Positions 20,080 through 29,364 of a DNA stretch of 64,000 nt are shown in pieces. The stretch spans positions 27,208-91,207 of the forward strand of contig JAHHQL010000008.1 of the NCBI GenBank assembly GCA_020026415.1, given 5' to 3'. Origin of the DNA: Alistipes sp. (GTDB taxonomy: Bacteria > Bacteroidota > Bacteroidia > Bacteroidales > Rikenellaceae). A program made the translations under genes and the position numbers. Every line of letters begins with the position of its first letter. The first letter of the stretch is position 1. The notes beneath the pieces are model-generated. The model did not search any database. It was not told the DNA's origin and saw only the letters and a list, made by a program, of their open reading frames with translations.

Positions 20080-22464
20080 ATGAACATGAAACGGACGTGG
20101 AGCGTTGTGATGATGTGTGTGGCGGGCTTGCTCTGTTCGTCGTGTAGCGTCCGTCGTTATATTCCCGATGGTGAATATCTGGTCAATAAGGTCTCGATCA
20201 CCGAGGATCGGAAAGCACCCCGCAAGGAACGCATCTCGTCGGGAGACATGGAAACCTACATCCGTCAGACACCCAACAAGCGTTTGCTGGGTACGAATTT
20301 CTACGTGTGGCTCTATACGAAGGCCAATCCCGAAAAGCACAACGGTTGGAACAACTGGAAACGCCGTGTGGGTGAAGAACCCGTGTTGATCAATGAGAAA
20401 CTCACCCGGCAGAGCATCCGTAACCTGAAGATCTATATGGATTCGCGCGGCTTTTTCTCCTCGGAGGCGGTCTGTCGAATAGATACGAATTACCGTCGCC
20501 GTCGGGTGAACCTCGACTATCGTCTGCATCAGGGACAGCCCTACCGCATCTCGTCGATCGACTACGAATTTCGTGATGAGGCACTCAAGGAGATTATTCT
20601 GCCCGATACGGTCAATACGCTGCTCAAACGCGGTGCGCCGTTCGACACGAAGGTCTTGAACGAGGAACGCGAACGCATCGCCGAGAAACTCAACCGACTG
20701 GGGTACTTCAATTTTTCGGTCAATAATATTGAGTATGAAGCCGATACGCTGGGCGGAAACCAGCAGGTGGGGGTGAAGATGATCGTCAAACAGTTTCTGT
20801 TGGGGTATGACGATCAGGGTAATCCGCACATGGAGAACAATGCCGTTTACCGTATCAGAAACATCAACATCTATCCCGATTTCGATCCTACGGTGGCTCG
20901 TATCGACGATATGAAGACCAATCAACTGGATACGGTGAATTATCAGGGACTGAACATCATCTACAATAACCGCTTGAATCTGCGTCCCTTGGTGTTGCGC
21001 CGTACCGTGCCGTTGTACCCCAATACGATGTACAATTCGGCGACTGTGGCGCGTGCCTACTCCGATCTGATGTCGCTCGGCTATTTCCGTACGGCGCATA
21101 TCTCGTTCCGCGAGGAACAGAATCCCTATGCGGAACCCAATTTCCTGAGTTATGTGGGACACGATGCCGATACCGCCCGCCGTTTGGTGCGCGAGGGGTA
21201 TCTTTCGTGCAACATCATCTGCTCGCCGACCCTGAAGCAGAGTTTCAAGATCGACTTGGAGGGCAGTACCACTTCGAGTTTCTACGGTTTGAAAACAACG
21301 GTCGGCTACCAGAACCGCAATATTTTCCGGGGTGCGGAGTCGTTCGATGTGTCGGTGTCGATGGGTTACGAGTTTATGAAGATGCGCGAGACGAAGAAAA
21401 AACGCGCCACCGAATATGGAGTGACGCTTGGTTTGACCTTCCCGCGATTCCTTTTGCCGTGGCGTATGCCCAACCTGAGAACGATTCTTCAACCGAAGAG
21501 CAAGGTCGAGTTGTCGGTCAATGTGCAGGATCGTTCGTTCTACCACCGTACGCTGACGAGTGCGGGGCTGACCTATATGTGGCAGAATTTGCACTACACA
21601 TCGTTCCTGTTGCGCCCGATCGACATCAATGTGGTGGATGTGAGTTATCTCGATCCCGATTTCTTGAGCCATACCACCAACCTCTATCTGATCAATAGTT
21701 ACAAAACGCAGTTGATGGCAGGTCTGTCGTTCAGTATGACCTATAACAACCAGTTGAAAAACAAAGGGCTGAACGCTACGATGATCCGCCTGAACGGAGA
21801 AACGGCAGGTAACTTCGTGGGTGCATTGGCACACCTGTTCACCCATCCGACCTATGAGCCGAACGATACCTATCATAAGATTTTCGACATCCGTTATTCG
21901 CAATATTTCCGTTTCGATCTGAGCATGGCGCGCAAGATCATGCTGGGCGACAAGTGTGCGTTGGCGGGTCGTCTCTACGGCGGTATGGCGATGGCTTACG
22001 GCAACTCGACTTCCGTGCCGTTCGACCGTCTGTTCTATGCGGGCGGCAGCAACAGCATGCGTGGTTGGGCTCCGCGTGCATTGGGGCCGGGTTCGGCACC
22101 CATTACCGATACGGAATTTCCTACCCAGTTGGGTGACATCAAGTTGGAGGCCAACCTCGAATTTCGATTCCCGATCTGGAGCATCCTGCAAGGTGCGACC
22201 TTCTTCGATCTGGGTAACATCTGGTTTCTGCACAGCAATCCCGATCAGTATAGTAACGATGCGGTATTCTATTTGAAGAAATTTTACAAGCAGTTGGCAT
22301 TCAACACGGGTCTGGGTCTTCGTTTCGACATCAAATTTGCCGTGTTGCGTCTGGACTGGGGTGTCCAACTCTACAACCCCAATATGCCGGCGGGCGAGCG
22401 GTGGATCAGGAAACTCCGCTGGAAGAATACCGCACTGAACTTCGGTGTCGGTTATCCGTTCTAA
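20080..22464 (+). CDS. tamL: TamL-type BamA/TamA-family outer-membrane lipoprotein
   Basis: A 794-residue Omp85 protein. A lipoprotein signal peptide ends at LCSSC, with the acylated cysteine at residue 22. POTRA-like domains follow (about 30-350), for example VRRYIPDGEYLVNKVSI and LNRLGYFNFSVNNIEY. The C-terminal half is the 16-stranded barrel, with the GGSNSMRGWAPRALGPGS lid/loop-6 VRGF-like motif and a terminal phenylalanine (VGYPF). A lipidated TamA homologue is the Bacteroidetes form called TamL, thought to assemble outer-membrane and surface proteins with TamB. No tamB is adjacent here. Confidence 0.82.
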   Translation: MNMKRTWSVVMMCVAGLLCSSCSVRRYIPDGEYLVNKVSITEDRKAPRKERISSGDMETYIRQTPNKRLLGTNFYVWLYTKANPEKHNGWNNWKRRVGEEPVLINEKLTRQSIRNLKIYMDSRGFFSSEAVCRIDTNYRRRRVNLDYRLHQGQPYRISSIDYEFRDEALKEIILPDTVNTLLKRGAPFDTKVLNEERERIAEKLNRLGYFNFSVNNIEYEADTLGGNQQVGVKMIVKQFLLGYDDQGNPHMENNAVYRIRNINIYPDFDPTVARIDDMKTNQLDTVNYQGLNIIYNNRLNLRPLVLRRTVPLYPNTMYNSATVARAYSDLMSLGYFRTAHISFREEQNPYAEPNFLSYVGHDADTARRLVREGYLSCNIICSPTLKQSFKIDLEGSTTSSFYGLKTTVGYQNRNIFRGAESFDVSVSMGYEFMKMRETKKKRATEYGVTLGLTFPRFLLPWRMPNLRTILQPKSKVELSVNVQDRSFYHRTLTSAGLTYMWQNLHYTSFLLRPIDINVVDVSYLDPDFLSHTTNLYLINSYKTQLMAGLSFSMTYNNQLKNKGLNATMIRLNGETAGNFVGALAHLFTHPTYEPNDTYHKIFDIRYSQYFRFDLSMARKIMLGDKCALAGRLYGGMAMAYGNSTSVPFDRLFYAGGSNSMRGWAPRALGPGSAPITDTEFPTQLGDIKLEANLEFRFPIWSILQGATFFDLGNIWFLHSNPDQYSNDAVFYLKKFYKQLAFNTGLGLRFDIKFAVLRLDWGVQLYNPNMPAGERWIRKLRWKNTALNFGVGYPF

Positions 22465-22479
22465 ACAATCGTTAAGCCA

Positions 22480-22521
22480 CAAAAAAGCGTCTGCCTTTCG
22501 ATAGGGCGGACGCTTTTTTAT
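22480..22521. terminator. Bidirectional terminator between tamL and the AraC gene
   Basis: Stem aaaaaagcgtctgcc / gggcggacgctttttt (one wobble) with a short loop, between convergent genes. Confidence 0.9.
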
Positions 22522-22533
22522 CGGAAGAAACGG

Positions 22534-23445
22534 CTATTGCTGCTCCTTGTATTGCGTGGGCGACATGCCCGTGTTGCGCTTGAAGTAACTGCCGAAGAAC
22601 GACTGGTTGGGGAAATTCAGATAATAGGCGATCTCCTGAATGCTCATGTGGGAGTGTTTCAGAAGGGTTTTGGCTTCGAGAATCACATAACTGTCGATCC
22701 ATTCCGATACGGACTGACCGCTGATGCGTTTGATGAGGGTGGTCAGATATTTCGGGGTGATGCACAGTTGTCGGGCATAGAAACTTACGCTGCGTTCCCG
22801 GCGGTAGTGTTCTCCCAAGAGTTGCATGAAACGGCGGAAATAGTTTTCCGTACGATCGCGGACGGTATTGTTTGATTCGGGAAGTTTCGAGATGTAGTTG
22901 TAGATGATGTCGCAGACCTTGTAGAGCAGGGTGGTCAGCAGTCCGCTTACGACCTCCTTCGAGAATTGCGATTCGGGCGAGTGGATCTCGTTTCGGATCA
23001 GGGCAATAAATTCGCTCATCGAGTTGATGAGTTTTTGATCCGTCAATTCGAAACAGGGATGTTCCGAGAAACGCATCAGAAGCGGGATCATGCTCTTGAG
23101 GTCGATGTTCAGATGACGGATGAACTCCGACGATATGGCAACGATATGACCTTTGAAAGCACCGTATGCGTGTACTTGGATGATCGTGTTCGGAGCGAAC
23201 AGGAACAGTGTGTTTTTCTTCAGATGACACTTGTGGAGGTTGTACGAGAGCATTGTTTCTCCTTCGATGCCGATGCCGATGATGAAGGCATCAATGCGGC
23301 ACGGGAAACGGAAAGCCTCCAATTGCGATTCGCTTTCGGTGGCGATGCACTCGCTCATCAGTCCGTTGTGTTCTTCCCCCGAAAGCGCGAGCAGTTCCGT
23401 CAAACTGAAATCCGTAATCGGGTTTGTATTGTTATTTTTGTCCAT
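22534..23445 (-). CDS. AraC-family transcriptional regulator
   Basis: A 303-residue regulator. The N-terminal 190 residues form a cupin-like sensor domain without a motif that names a ligand. The C-terminal 100 residues carry the two helix-turn-helix units, with ARQLCITPKYLTTLIKR and MSIQEIAYYLNFPNQSFFGSYFKRNTGMSP. Single gene, so the target is not given by context; tamL (convergent) and rarA (upstream, same strand) are the neighbours. A TATTTTTG box (23473-23466) lies 20 nt before the ATG. Confidence 0.9.
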   Translation of the reverse strand: MDKNNNTNPITDFSLTELLALSGEEHNGLMSECIATESESQLEAFRFPCRIDAFIIGIGIEGETMLSYNLHKCHLKKNTLFLFAPNTIIQVHAYGAFKGHIVAISSEFIRHLNIDLKSMIPLLMRFSEHPCFELTDQKLINSMSEFIALIRNEIHSPESQFSKEVVSGLLTTLLYKVCDIIYNYISKLPESNNTVRDRTENYFRRFMQLLGEHYRRERSVSFYARQLCITPKYLTTLIKRISGQSVSEWIDSYVILEAKTLLKHSHMSIQEIAYYLNFPNQSFFGSYFKRNTGMSPTQYKEQQ

Positions 23446-23631
23446 AAAATTCGACTTTTAATAAACAAAAATAACATATATTTTTGAGATTTAGTTTGAA
23501 AAGTTTGTTGATTTCCGTTTTAGGATAAATGTGTGTACATAAAGACTTGCAGTGATGTGCCTGTGTGTGCGAAAAGATCAGGAAATCAGTTATTTCTACT
23601 ATGATCTCTGTGATTACTTTTAAAACACTCC

Positions 23632-23668
23632 GAAAAACGGAGCGGATCACACGCCGATCCGCTCTGTT
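23632..23668 (-). terminator. Intrinsic terminator of rarA
   Basis: Stem gagcggatc / gatccgctc with a 7-nt loop; on the minus strand it is followed by a T-rich run. Confidence 0.85.
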
Positions 23669-23677
23669 TTGTATTCT

Positions 23678-24955
23678 TTATCGGTATTTGTCGCCCCAGA
23701 GTTGTTCGATGCGGTCGGCGATTTTGCTTTCCGCACCGTTTTGGCGGTCGGGTTCGTAGAAACGATGTCCAGAAAGCGATTCGGGCATAAATTCCTGACG
23801 GACGAAATGCCCGGCGTAGTCGTGCGAATATTTGTAGCCTTTGCCGTAACCCGCCTCCTCCATGAGTTTGGTGGGGGCGTTGCGGATGTTGAGAGGTACG
23901 GGACGGTTCTGGGTGTCGTGCTGCACGAAGGCCAGAGCCTCGTTGATGGCACGGTAGGCGGAATTGCTTTTTGCACTTGTGGCGAGGTAGATGGTCGTTT
24001 CGGCCAGCGTGATGCGTGCTTCCGGCATGCCGATCTTGTGCACCGTGTCGAAGCAGGCATTCGCCAAAAGCAGGGCGTTTGGATTGGCAAGGCCGATGTC
24101 CTCCGAGGCGAGAATCACCAGACGGCGGGCGATGAACCGCGGTTCTTCACCTCCCGCCAACATGCGGGCGAGATAGTAGATGGCGGCATTGGGATCACTT
24201 CCGCGTACCGATTTGATGAACGCCGAGATGACGTCGTAGTGTTGTTCGCCGTTCTTGTCGTAGAGGGCGATGTTCTGTTGCAGACAATCGGTGACGTATT
24301 GGTCGGTGACCACCACACGACCCTCGGTTGCGCCGACGATGATGTCCAGAATGTTGAGCAATTTGCGGGCATCACCCCCCGAAAGACGGAACAGGGCGGC
24401 GGTCTCTTTTACCTCGATGTCGCGTGCCTTGAGTTCCGTGTCGGTCGTGATGGCGCGGTGGAGGAGGGTTTCGAGGTCGTCTTCCTCCATGGATTTGAGG
24501 ATATAGACCTGACAACGGCTCAACAACGGCGAGATGACCTCGAACGAGGGATTCTCGGTTGTGGCACCGATCAGCGTGAAGATCCCCTGCTCAACGGCAC
24601 CCAACAGCGAATCCTGCTGTGATTTGTTGAAGCGGTGGATCTCGTCGATAAACAGAAAGGGCGGTTTGGCATCGAAGAAGCGTTCTTTGCGGGCGCGTTC
24701 GATCACCTCGCGGACATCCTTCACACCCGACGTGACGGCCGACAGCGTGAAGAACGGTCGGTTGAGTTGTGTGGCGACGATCTTGGCCAGCGTGGTCTTG
24801 CCCACACCCGGAGGCCCCCATAAAATAAATGAAGGGACATTCCCCGTTTCGAAGAATTTGCGGAACACACCGTTCTTTCCGACCAGATGATCCTGACCGA
24901 TGTATTCGTCGATGGTTTTGGGTCTGAGGCGTTCGGCCAAAGGAATATTTGCCAT
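23678..24955 (-). CDS. rarA: Replication-associated recombination ATPase RarA (MgsA)
   Basis: A 425-residue AAA+ protein from MANIPLAERLRPKTIDEYIG. An upstream in-frame start adds 19 residues that overlap the promoter and was rejected. Walker A is GPPGVGKTT (47-55), Walker B is LFIDEIHRFNKSQQD, followed by sensor GATTENPSFEV and the C-terminal tetramerisation region with RGSDPNAAIYYLARM. It acts at stalled replication forks and resembles clamp-loader subunits. Its promoter is interleaved with the folD terminator. Confidence 0.95.
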   Translation of the reverse strand: MANIPLAERLRPKTIDEYIGQDHLVGKNGVFRKFFETGNVPSFILWGPPGVGKTTLAKIVATQLNRPFFTLSAVTSGVKDVREVIERARKERFFDAKPPFLFIDEIHRFNKSQQDSLLGAVEQGIFTLIGATTENPSFEVISPLLSRCQVYILKSMEEDDLETLLHRAITTDTELKARDIEVKETAALFRLSGGDARKLLNILDIIVGATEGRVVVTDQYVTDCLQQNIALYDKNGEQHYDVISAFIKSVRGSDPNAAIYYLARMLAGGEEPRFIARRLVILASEDIGLANPNALLLANACFDTVHKIGMPEARITLAETTIYLATSAKSNSAYRAINEALAFVQHDTQNRPVPLNIRNAPTKLMEEAGYGKGYKYSHDYAGHFVRQEFMPESLSGHRFYEPDRQNGAESKIADRIEQLWGDKYR

Positions 24956-24978
24956 GATGCAAAAGTTGTTTACGGGAT

Positions 24979-25024
24979 CAAAGATACGAAAAAACAAGCG
25001 ACCGACAAACACTTGTCGGTCGCC
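24979..25024 (-). promoter_or_regulatory. rarA promoter overlapping the folD terminator
   Basis: The folD terminator is the stem gcgaccgacaa (24998-25008) / ttgtcggtcgc (25013-25023), with a T run on the minus side. Within it TTTG (25009-25006) lies exactly 19 bp before TATCTTTG (24986-24979), giving a consensus rarA promoter. Next to it, at 25029-25044, is the perfect 16-bp palindrome ggtgcaaatttgcacc. Confidence 0.75.
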
Positions 25025-25048
25025 TCTGGGTGCAAATTTGCACCGGGT

Positions 25049-25900
25049 TTATTTTTCCATCTTTCTCAGGAAACACTCGATCGTGTTCTCCATCAGGCAG
25101 CAGATGGTCATGGGACCCACACCGCCCGGAACGGGAGTGATGATCGAAGCCTTGGGTTCGATGCCTGCGAAATCCACATCACCGCACAATTTGCCGGTTT
25201 CGGGATCGCGGTTCACACCCACGTCGATGACGACCGTACCGTCGCTTACCATGTCGGGCGTCACGAATTTCGGACGACCGATGGCAACCACCAGAATCTC
25301 GGCACGACGCGTCACCTCACCGAGGTCCTTCGTGCGGCTGTGGGTGATGGTGACGGTGGCGTTGGCATCGAGCAGCAGCTTGGCCACGGGAAGACCCACG
25401 ATGTTGCTGCGGCCGACAACCACGGCGTTCTTACCCTCGATCTCGACACCTGCCGTGCGCAACATCTTGATGATGCCTTTGGGAGTGCAGGGCAATACGC
25501 AGGGTTGTTTCTGCCACAGGGCGGCTACGTTGCCGGGGTGGAACCCGTCCACATCCTTGCTCTTGTCGATGGCCTCGATCACGCGGTCTTCGTTGATGTG
25601 ACGGGGCAGGGGCAACTGAACGAGAATACCATCAACCGTATCGTCGGCGTTCAGATCGGCGATGATCTGGAGCAACTCCTCCTCGGAGATGGTTTCGGGT
25701 TTACGGATGGTGGTGTTCTTGATGCCCACCTCCTCGGATGCTTTGGCCTTGCCCTTCACGTAACTGATCGAACCGGCATCTTCACCGACCAGAATCACTA
25801 CGAGGTGGGGTACACGGCCGTATTTTGCGGGGAAAGTCTTTACTTCCCCGGCCATTTCCTGCTTGAGTTTCAAAGCAAGTTCTTTTCCACTGATAATCAT
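25049..25900 (-). CDS. folD: Bifunctional methylene-THF dehydrogenase / methenyl-THF cyclohydrolase
   Basis: A 283-residue FolD with SYVKGKAKASEEVGI (catalytic lysine region), DGILVQLPLPRHI, the Rossmann motif VVGRSNIVGLPVA and PVPGGVGPMT. It makes 10-formyl-THF, the formyl donor for PurN and PurH. It follows purD by 15 nt and is the last gene of the purine operon, so donor supply is co-expressed with demand. Confidence 0.97.
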   Translation of the reverse strand: MIISGKELALKLKQEMAGEVKTFPAKYGRVPHLVVILVGEDAGSISYVKGKAKASEEVGIKNTTIRKPETISEEELLQIIADLNADDTVDGILVQLPLPRHINEDRVIEAIDKSKDVDGFHPGNVAALWQKQPCVLPCTPKGIIKMLRTAGVEIEGKNAVVVGRSNIVGLPVAKLLLDANATVTITHSRTKDLGEVTRRAEILVVAIGRPKFVTPDMVSDGTVVIDVGVNRDPETGKLCGDVDFAGIEPKASIITPVPGGVGPMTICCLMENTIECFLRKMEK

Positions 25901-25915
25901 AGGTTTTAAGGTTTT

Positions 25916-27169
25916 TTATTTTTCAAATGCCCTCCATCCGATGTCCGAACGGTGGAACAGATTTTCACACTCGATCATTTCAACGCGGCGACGGGCATCT
26001 TCACGTGCCTCTTGAAGCGTTGCGCCCTTGCCGACAACCGTCATGACACGACCTCCTGCCGTAACGAAGCCCTTGTCGGTGGATTTCGTACCCATGTGGT
26101 AGATCCATGCACCGCGACCTGCCTCTTCCAGACCTTTGATCTCGAATCCCTTCTCGTAGGATCCGGGATAGCCTTTCGAGGCGAGGACAATGCCCAGAGT
26201 GGCGAAATCGTGCCATTCGAGTTGCATCGAACCGTGGTCGGCAACGGCCATGAAGGCATCCGCGATGTCGCTCTTCAAACGGGGCAACACCACTTCGGTT
26301 TCGGGATCGCCGAAACGGGCGTTGAACTCGATGACCTTGATGCCCTTGGCGGTTTTCATCAGGCCGCCGTAGAGAATACCCTCAAACGGGCAACCCTCCT
26401 TGACCATGGCATCGGCGGTCGGCTGCATAATCTGCTCCAGAGCGTATCGTTCGTCTTCCTCGGTGATGAAAGGCAGCGGCGAGTAAGCACCCATACCGCC
26501 CGTATTGGGGCCTTTGTCGCCGTCGCAGGCGCGTTTGTGGTCCTGTGCCGAAACCATCGGCCATACCTTGTGACCCGACACGAAACACATATACGAGAAC
26601 TCGACACCTTCCAGATATTCCTCGATGACGACACTTCCCTTGCCGAATTTGTCGTCGAGCAACATATCGCGCAGTGCCTCGTCGGCCTCCGCCTCGGTCA
26701 TGGCGATGACCACACCCTTGCCGGCTGCCAATCCGTCGTATTTCAAAACGGTCGGCACACCCGTCCGGCGTACGTAGTCGCGTGCGGCTTCATACTCCGA
26801 GAATACCTTGTAGGCGGCGGTGGGGATTTGGTATTTGTGCATCAGATCCTTGGCAAACTCTTTCGAGCATTCGATCTGTGCGGCGGCTTTCGTCGGGCCG
26901 ACGATCTTCAGACCGCGCTCCTTGAACAAATCGACAATACCCACGGCCAGTGCGGCTTCGGGGCCTACGACCGTCAGTGCGATGTTGTTTGCCTCAGCGA
27001 AATCAGCCAGTTTCTCGCATTCGCTGACACCGATGGCCACGCACTCGGCCTGAAGGGCAATGCCCGCATTACCCGGTGCGCACCAGATTTTATCGACCTG
27101 CTTTGAACGGGACAGCGCATCGACAATGGCGTGTTCGCGACCGCCCGAACCAATAACCAGTACTTTCAT
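25916..27169 (-). CDS. purD: Phosphoribosylamine-glycine ligase
   Basis: A 417-residue ATP-grasp enzyme starting MKVLVIGSGGREHAIVDAL. The ATP-grasp core has TVLKYDGLAAGKGVVIA, VIEEYLEGVEFSYMCF and IEFNARFGDPETEVVLPRL. It joins phosphoribosylamine and glycine to give GAR, the second step of IMP synthesis. Separated from purH by 89 nt that hold a hairpin. Confidence 0.97.
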   Translation of the reverse strand: MKVLVIGSGGREHAIVDALSRSKQVDKIWCAPGNAGIALQAECVAIGVSECEKLADFAEANNIALTVVGPEAALAVGIVDLFKERGLKIVGPTKAAAQIECSKEFAKDLMHKYQIPTAAYKVFSEYEAARDYVRRTGVPTVLKYDGLAAGKGVVIAMTEAEADEALRDMLLDDKFGKGSVVIEEYLEGVEFSYMCFVSGHKVWPMVSAQDHKRACDGDKGPNTGGMGAYSPLPFITEEDERYALEQIMQPTADAMVKEGCPFEGILYGGLMKTAKGIKVIEFNARFGDPETEVVLPRLKSDIADAFMAVADHGSMQLEWHDFATLGIVLASKGYPGSYEKGFEIKGLEEAGRGAWIYHMGTKSTDKGFVTAGGRVMTVVGKGATLQEAREDARRRVEMIECENLFHRSDIGWRAFEK

Positions 27170-27188
27170 GGTTTTACCTTTTTAATGA

Positions 27189-27222
27189 CTGTGTATCCGC
27201 AACCTTGGTCGCGGATACACAG
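27189..27222. repeat. Intercistronic hairpin between purH and purD
   Basis: A perfect 12-bp stem, ctgtgtatccgc / gcggatacacag, with a 10-nt loop. There is no T run on the minus strand, so it is not a standard terminator. Confidence 0.8.
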
Positions 27223-27258
27223 AGTTTTACATGCTTGAAATAAAGGGAGTGCTCCCGA

Positions 27259-28785
27259 TTAGTGCTTGAAGTGGCGTTCGCCCGTGAATACCATGGCGAT
27301 ACCCAATTCGTTGGCCTTGCGGATCGAGTCCTCGTCGCGGATCGAACCACCCGGCTGGACGATGGCTGTCACGCCGTATTCGGCGGCCAGCGTCACGCAG
27401 TCGTCGAAGGGGAAGAAGCCGTCCGATGCGAGTACCAGACCTTCGCTAAAACCTGCGGCCTTGGCCTCTTTCAGTGCGATCTCGGCCGAACCGATGCGGT
27501 TCATCTGACCTGCGCCCACACCCAGGGTGCGACCGTCGCGAACGACGACGATGGCGTTCGATTTCACGTGCTTGACGATGTGCCAGCCGAAATTCATGTC
27601 GGACATCTGTGCCTCTTCGGGCTTACGCTCCGTGACGCACATCTCGGCCGTTACGGTACGGGTCTCGGTGTCGGCCTGCTGCATGAGCATACCGCCGTTC
27701 ATGCCGACATACTGATACTCGGCAACCGCACCCTCCATATCGACCTCCAGAAGACGCAGATTCTTCTTCGTCTCCAGCACTTCCAAAGCCTCCTTGTCGA
27801 ACTTCGGAGCCATGATGATCTCCAGAAAGATCGGCTTCATGAGTTCGGCGACTTCGCGTGTTACGGTGCAGTTTGTGGCGACGATACCGCCGAAGATCGA
27901 CACCTTGTCGGCTTCGTAGGCCTTCGTCCAAGCCTCGATGACATCCTTACCCGTGGCGGCACCGCATGGATTCATGTGCTTCAGCCCCACGCAGAACGGC
28001 TCCTTGAACTCGCGGACGATGTTCAGCGCAGCCTGTGCGTCCTGAATGTTGTTGTACGACAACTCCTTGCCGTGCAACTGCTTGGCAAAGGCAGGCGAGT
28101 AACTTACGGGGTCGGCCTGACGATAGAACTTGGCGGTCTGGTGGGGATTCTCGCCGTAACGCAACGATTGCACGAGGTCATATTCGAGGAAGAGTTTCTC
28201 GTTCAGACCTGCCTGCTTGCGCATGTAGGTGGCGATCATCATATCGTATTCGGCAGTGTGGGTATAGGCCTTGGCCGATAGTTCGAGACGGGTTTCCTTG
28301 CGGGTGTTTCCCTCTCGGTGGATTTCGTCGATGATGCGGCGGTAGTCCGAGGGGTCACATACGACCGTCACATCGGCCCAGTTCTTGGCAGCCGAACGCA
28401 ACATCGAAGGGCCGCCGATGTCGATGTTCTCGATGGCATCGGCCATCGTCACACCCTCCTTGGCGATCGTCTGACGGAACGGATAGAGATTGACACAAAC
28501 CATGTCGATAAATTCGATGCCGTTGTCCTTCAACGCCTTGATGTGTGACGGATCGTCGCGTCGTGCCAACAGACCGCCGTGTACTTTGGGGTGGAGTGTC
28601 TTGACGCGACCGTCACAAATTTCGGGGAATCCCGTTACATCGCTGATGTTGATCACCTTGACACCCTCCTTTTGGAGGAGGTTCATCGTGCCGCCTGTGG
28701 CAATGACTTCCCATCCGGCCGCACGCAAGTCGCGGGCAAACTCTACGACACCTGTTTTATCGCTTACACTGATTAATGCACGCAT
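27259..28785 (-). CDS. purH: Bifunctional AICAR transformylase / IMP cyclohydrolase
   Basis: A 508-residue two-domain protein. The N-terminal MGS-like cyclohydrolase domain has ISVSDKTGVVEFARDL, GRVKTLHPKVHGGLLARR and NIDIGGPSMLRSAAKN. The C-terminal transformylase has GLKHMNPCGAATG (active-site lysine and histidine) and late SDGFFPFDD. It carries out the last two steps to IMP using 10-formyl-THF. 18 nt behind purN. Confidence 0.97.
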   Translation of the reverse strand: MRALISVSDKTGVVEFARDLRAAGWEVIATGGTMNLLQKEGVKVINISDVTGFPEICDGRVKTLHPKVHGGLLARRDDPSHIKALKDNGIEFIDMVCVNLYPFRQTIAKEGVTMADAIENIDIGGPSMLRSAAKNWADVTVVCDPSDYRRIIDEIHREGNTRKETRLELSAKAYTHTAEYDMMIATYMRKQAGLNEKLFLEYDLVQSLRYGENPHQTAKFYRQADPVSYSPAFAKQLHGKELSYNNIQDAQAALNIVREFKEPFCVGLKHMNPCGAATGKDVIEAWTKAYEADKVSIFGGIVATNCTVTREVAELMKPIFLEIIMAPKFDKEALEVLETKKNLRLLEVDMEGAVAEYQYVGMNGGMLMQQADTETRTVTAEMCVTERKPEEAQMSDMNFGWHIVKHVKSNAIVVVRDGRTLGVGAGQMNRIGSAEIALKEAKAAGFSEGLVLASDGFFPFDDCVTLAAEYGVTAIVQPGGSIRDEDSIRKANELGIAMVFTGERHFKH

Positions 28786-28803
28786 ATATCTTATTTCTCC
28801 TTT

Positions 28804-29364
28804 TTATTTTAATAATTTGTTAATCGTCTCCACGTAGAGGATATGTTCCACGGCGTGGATTTTTTGTTCGAGTTCGTCAATGTCTCTACCGTAGTATTCG
28901 AACCCGCGCTGGGCGATGATCTTGCCGCCGTCGAGCGTGGCATCGACCTGATGAATCGTCACACCGAACACCTTGACGCCGTATTCGAAGGCATCGCGGA
29001 TGCCGTGTGCTCCCGGAAACGAGGGGAGCAGGGCGGGATGGATGTTGATGATCCGTCCGCCGTAGGCCTCGAGCAACGTGTCGCCCACAATACGCATATA
29101 ACCTGCCAGACAGATCAGTTCGACTCCGGCCTCCTGCAATCGGGTGACGATCTCGCGTTCGAAATCGGCCTTCGAAGGGTAATCCTTCGGCGAGAATGCA
29201 AAAGCGGGCACATGGTGATTCGCGGCACGCTCCACCACTTTGGCCTGCGGTTTGTCGCATACCATCAGAACGACCTCGGCATCAATCTGATGCTTCTCGC
29301 ACGCCGTGACGATGGCCTCGAAATTCGAACCGCTTCCGCTGGCAAAAACTGCTATTTTGTGCAT
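28804..29364 (-). CDS. purN: Phosphoribosylglycinamide formyltransferase
   Basis: A 186-residue [17 protein letters not shown] binds substrate phosphate. The catalytic set is visible in [16 protein letters not shown] (Asn, His) and [16 protein letters not shown] (Asp). It formylates GAR with 10-formyl-THF. The start overlaps the end of purM by 13 nt, so translation is coupled. No purT is present in the window. Confidence 0.97.
   Translation of the reverse strand: MHKIAVFASGSGSNFEAIVTACEKHQIDAEVVLMVCDKPQAKVVERAANHHVPAFAFSPKDYPSKADFEREIVTRLQEAGVELICLAGYMRIVGDTLLEAYGGRIINIHPALLPSFPGAHGIRDAFEYGVKVFGVTIHQVDATLDGGKIIAQRGFEYYGRDIDELEQKIHAVEHILYVETINKLLK

Noticed and set aside
20071..22482. 803-codon minus-strand frame over tamL
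   Set aside because: Antisense shadow; starts inside a terminator and shows no fold or signal peptide.
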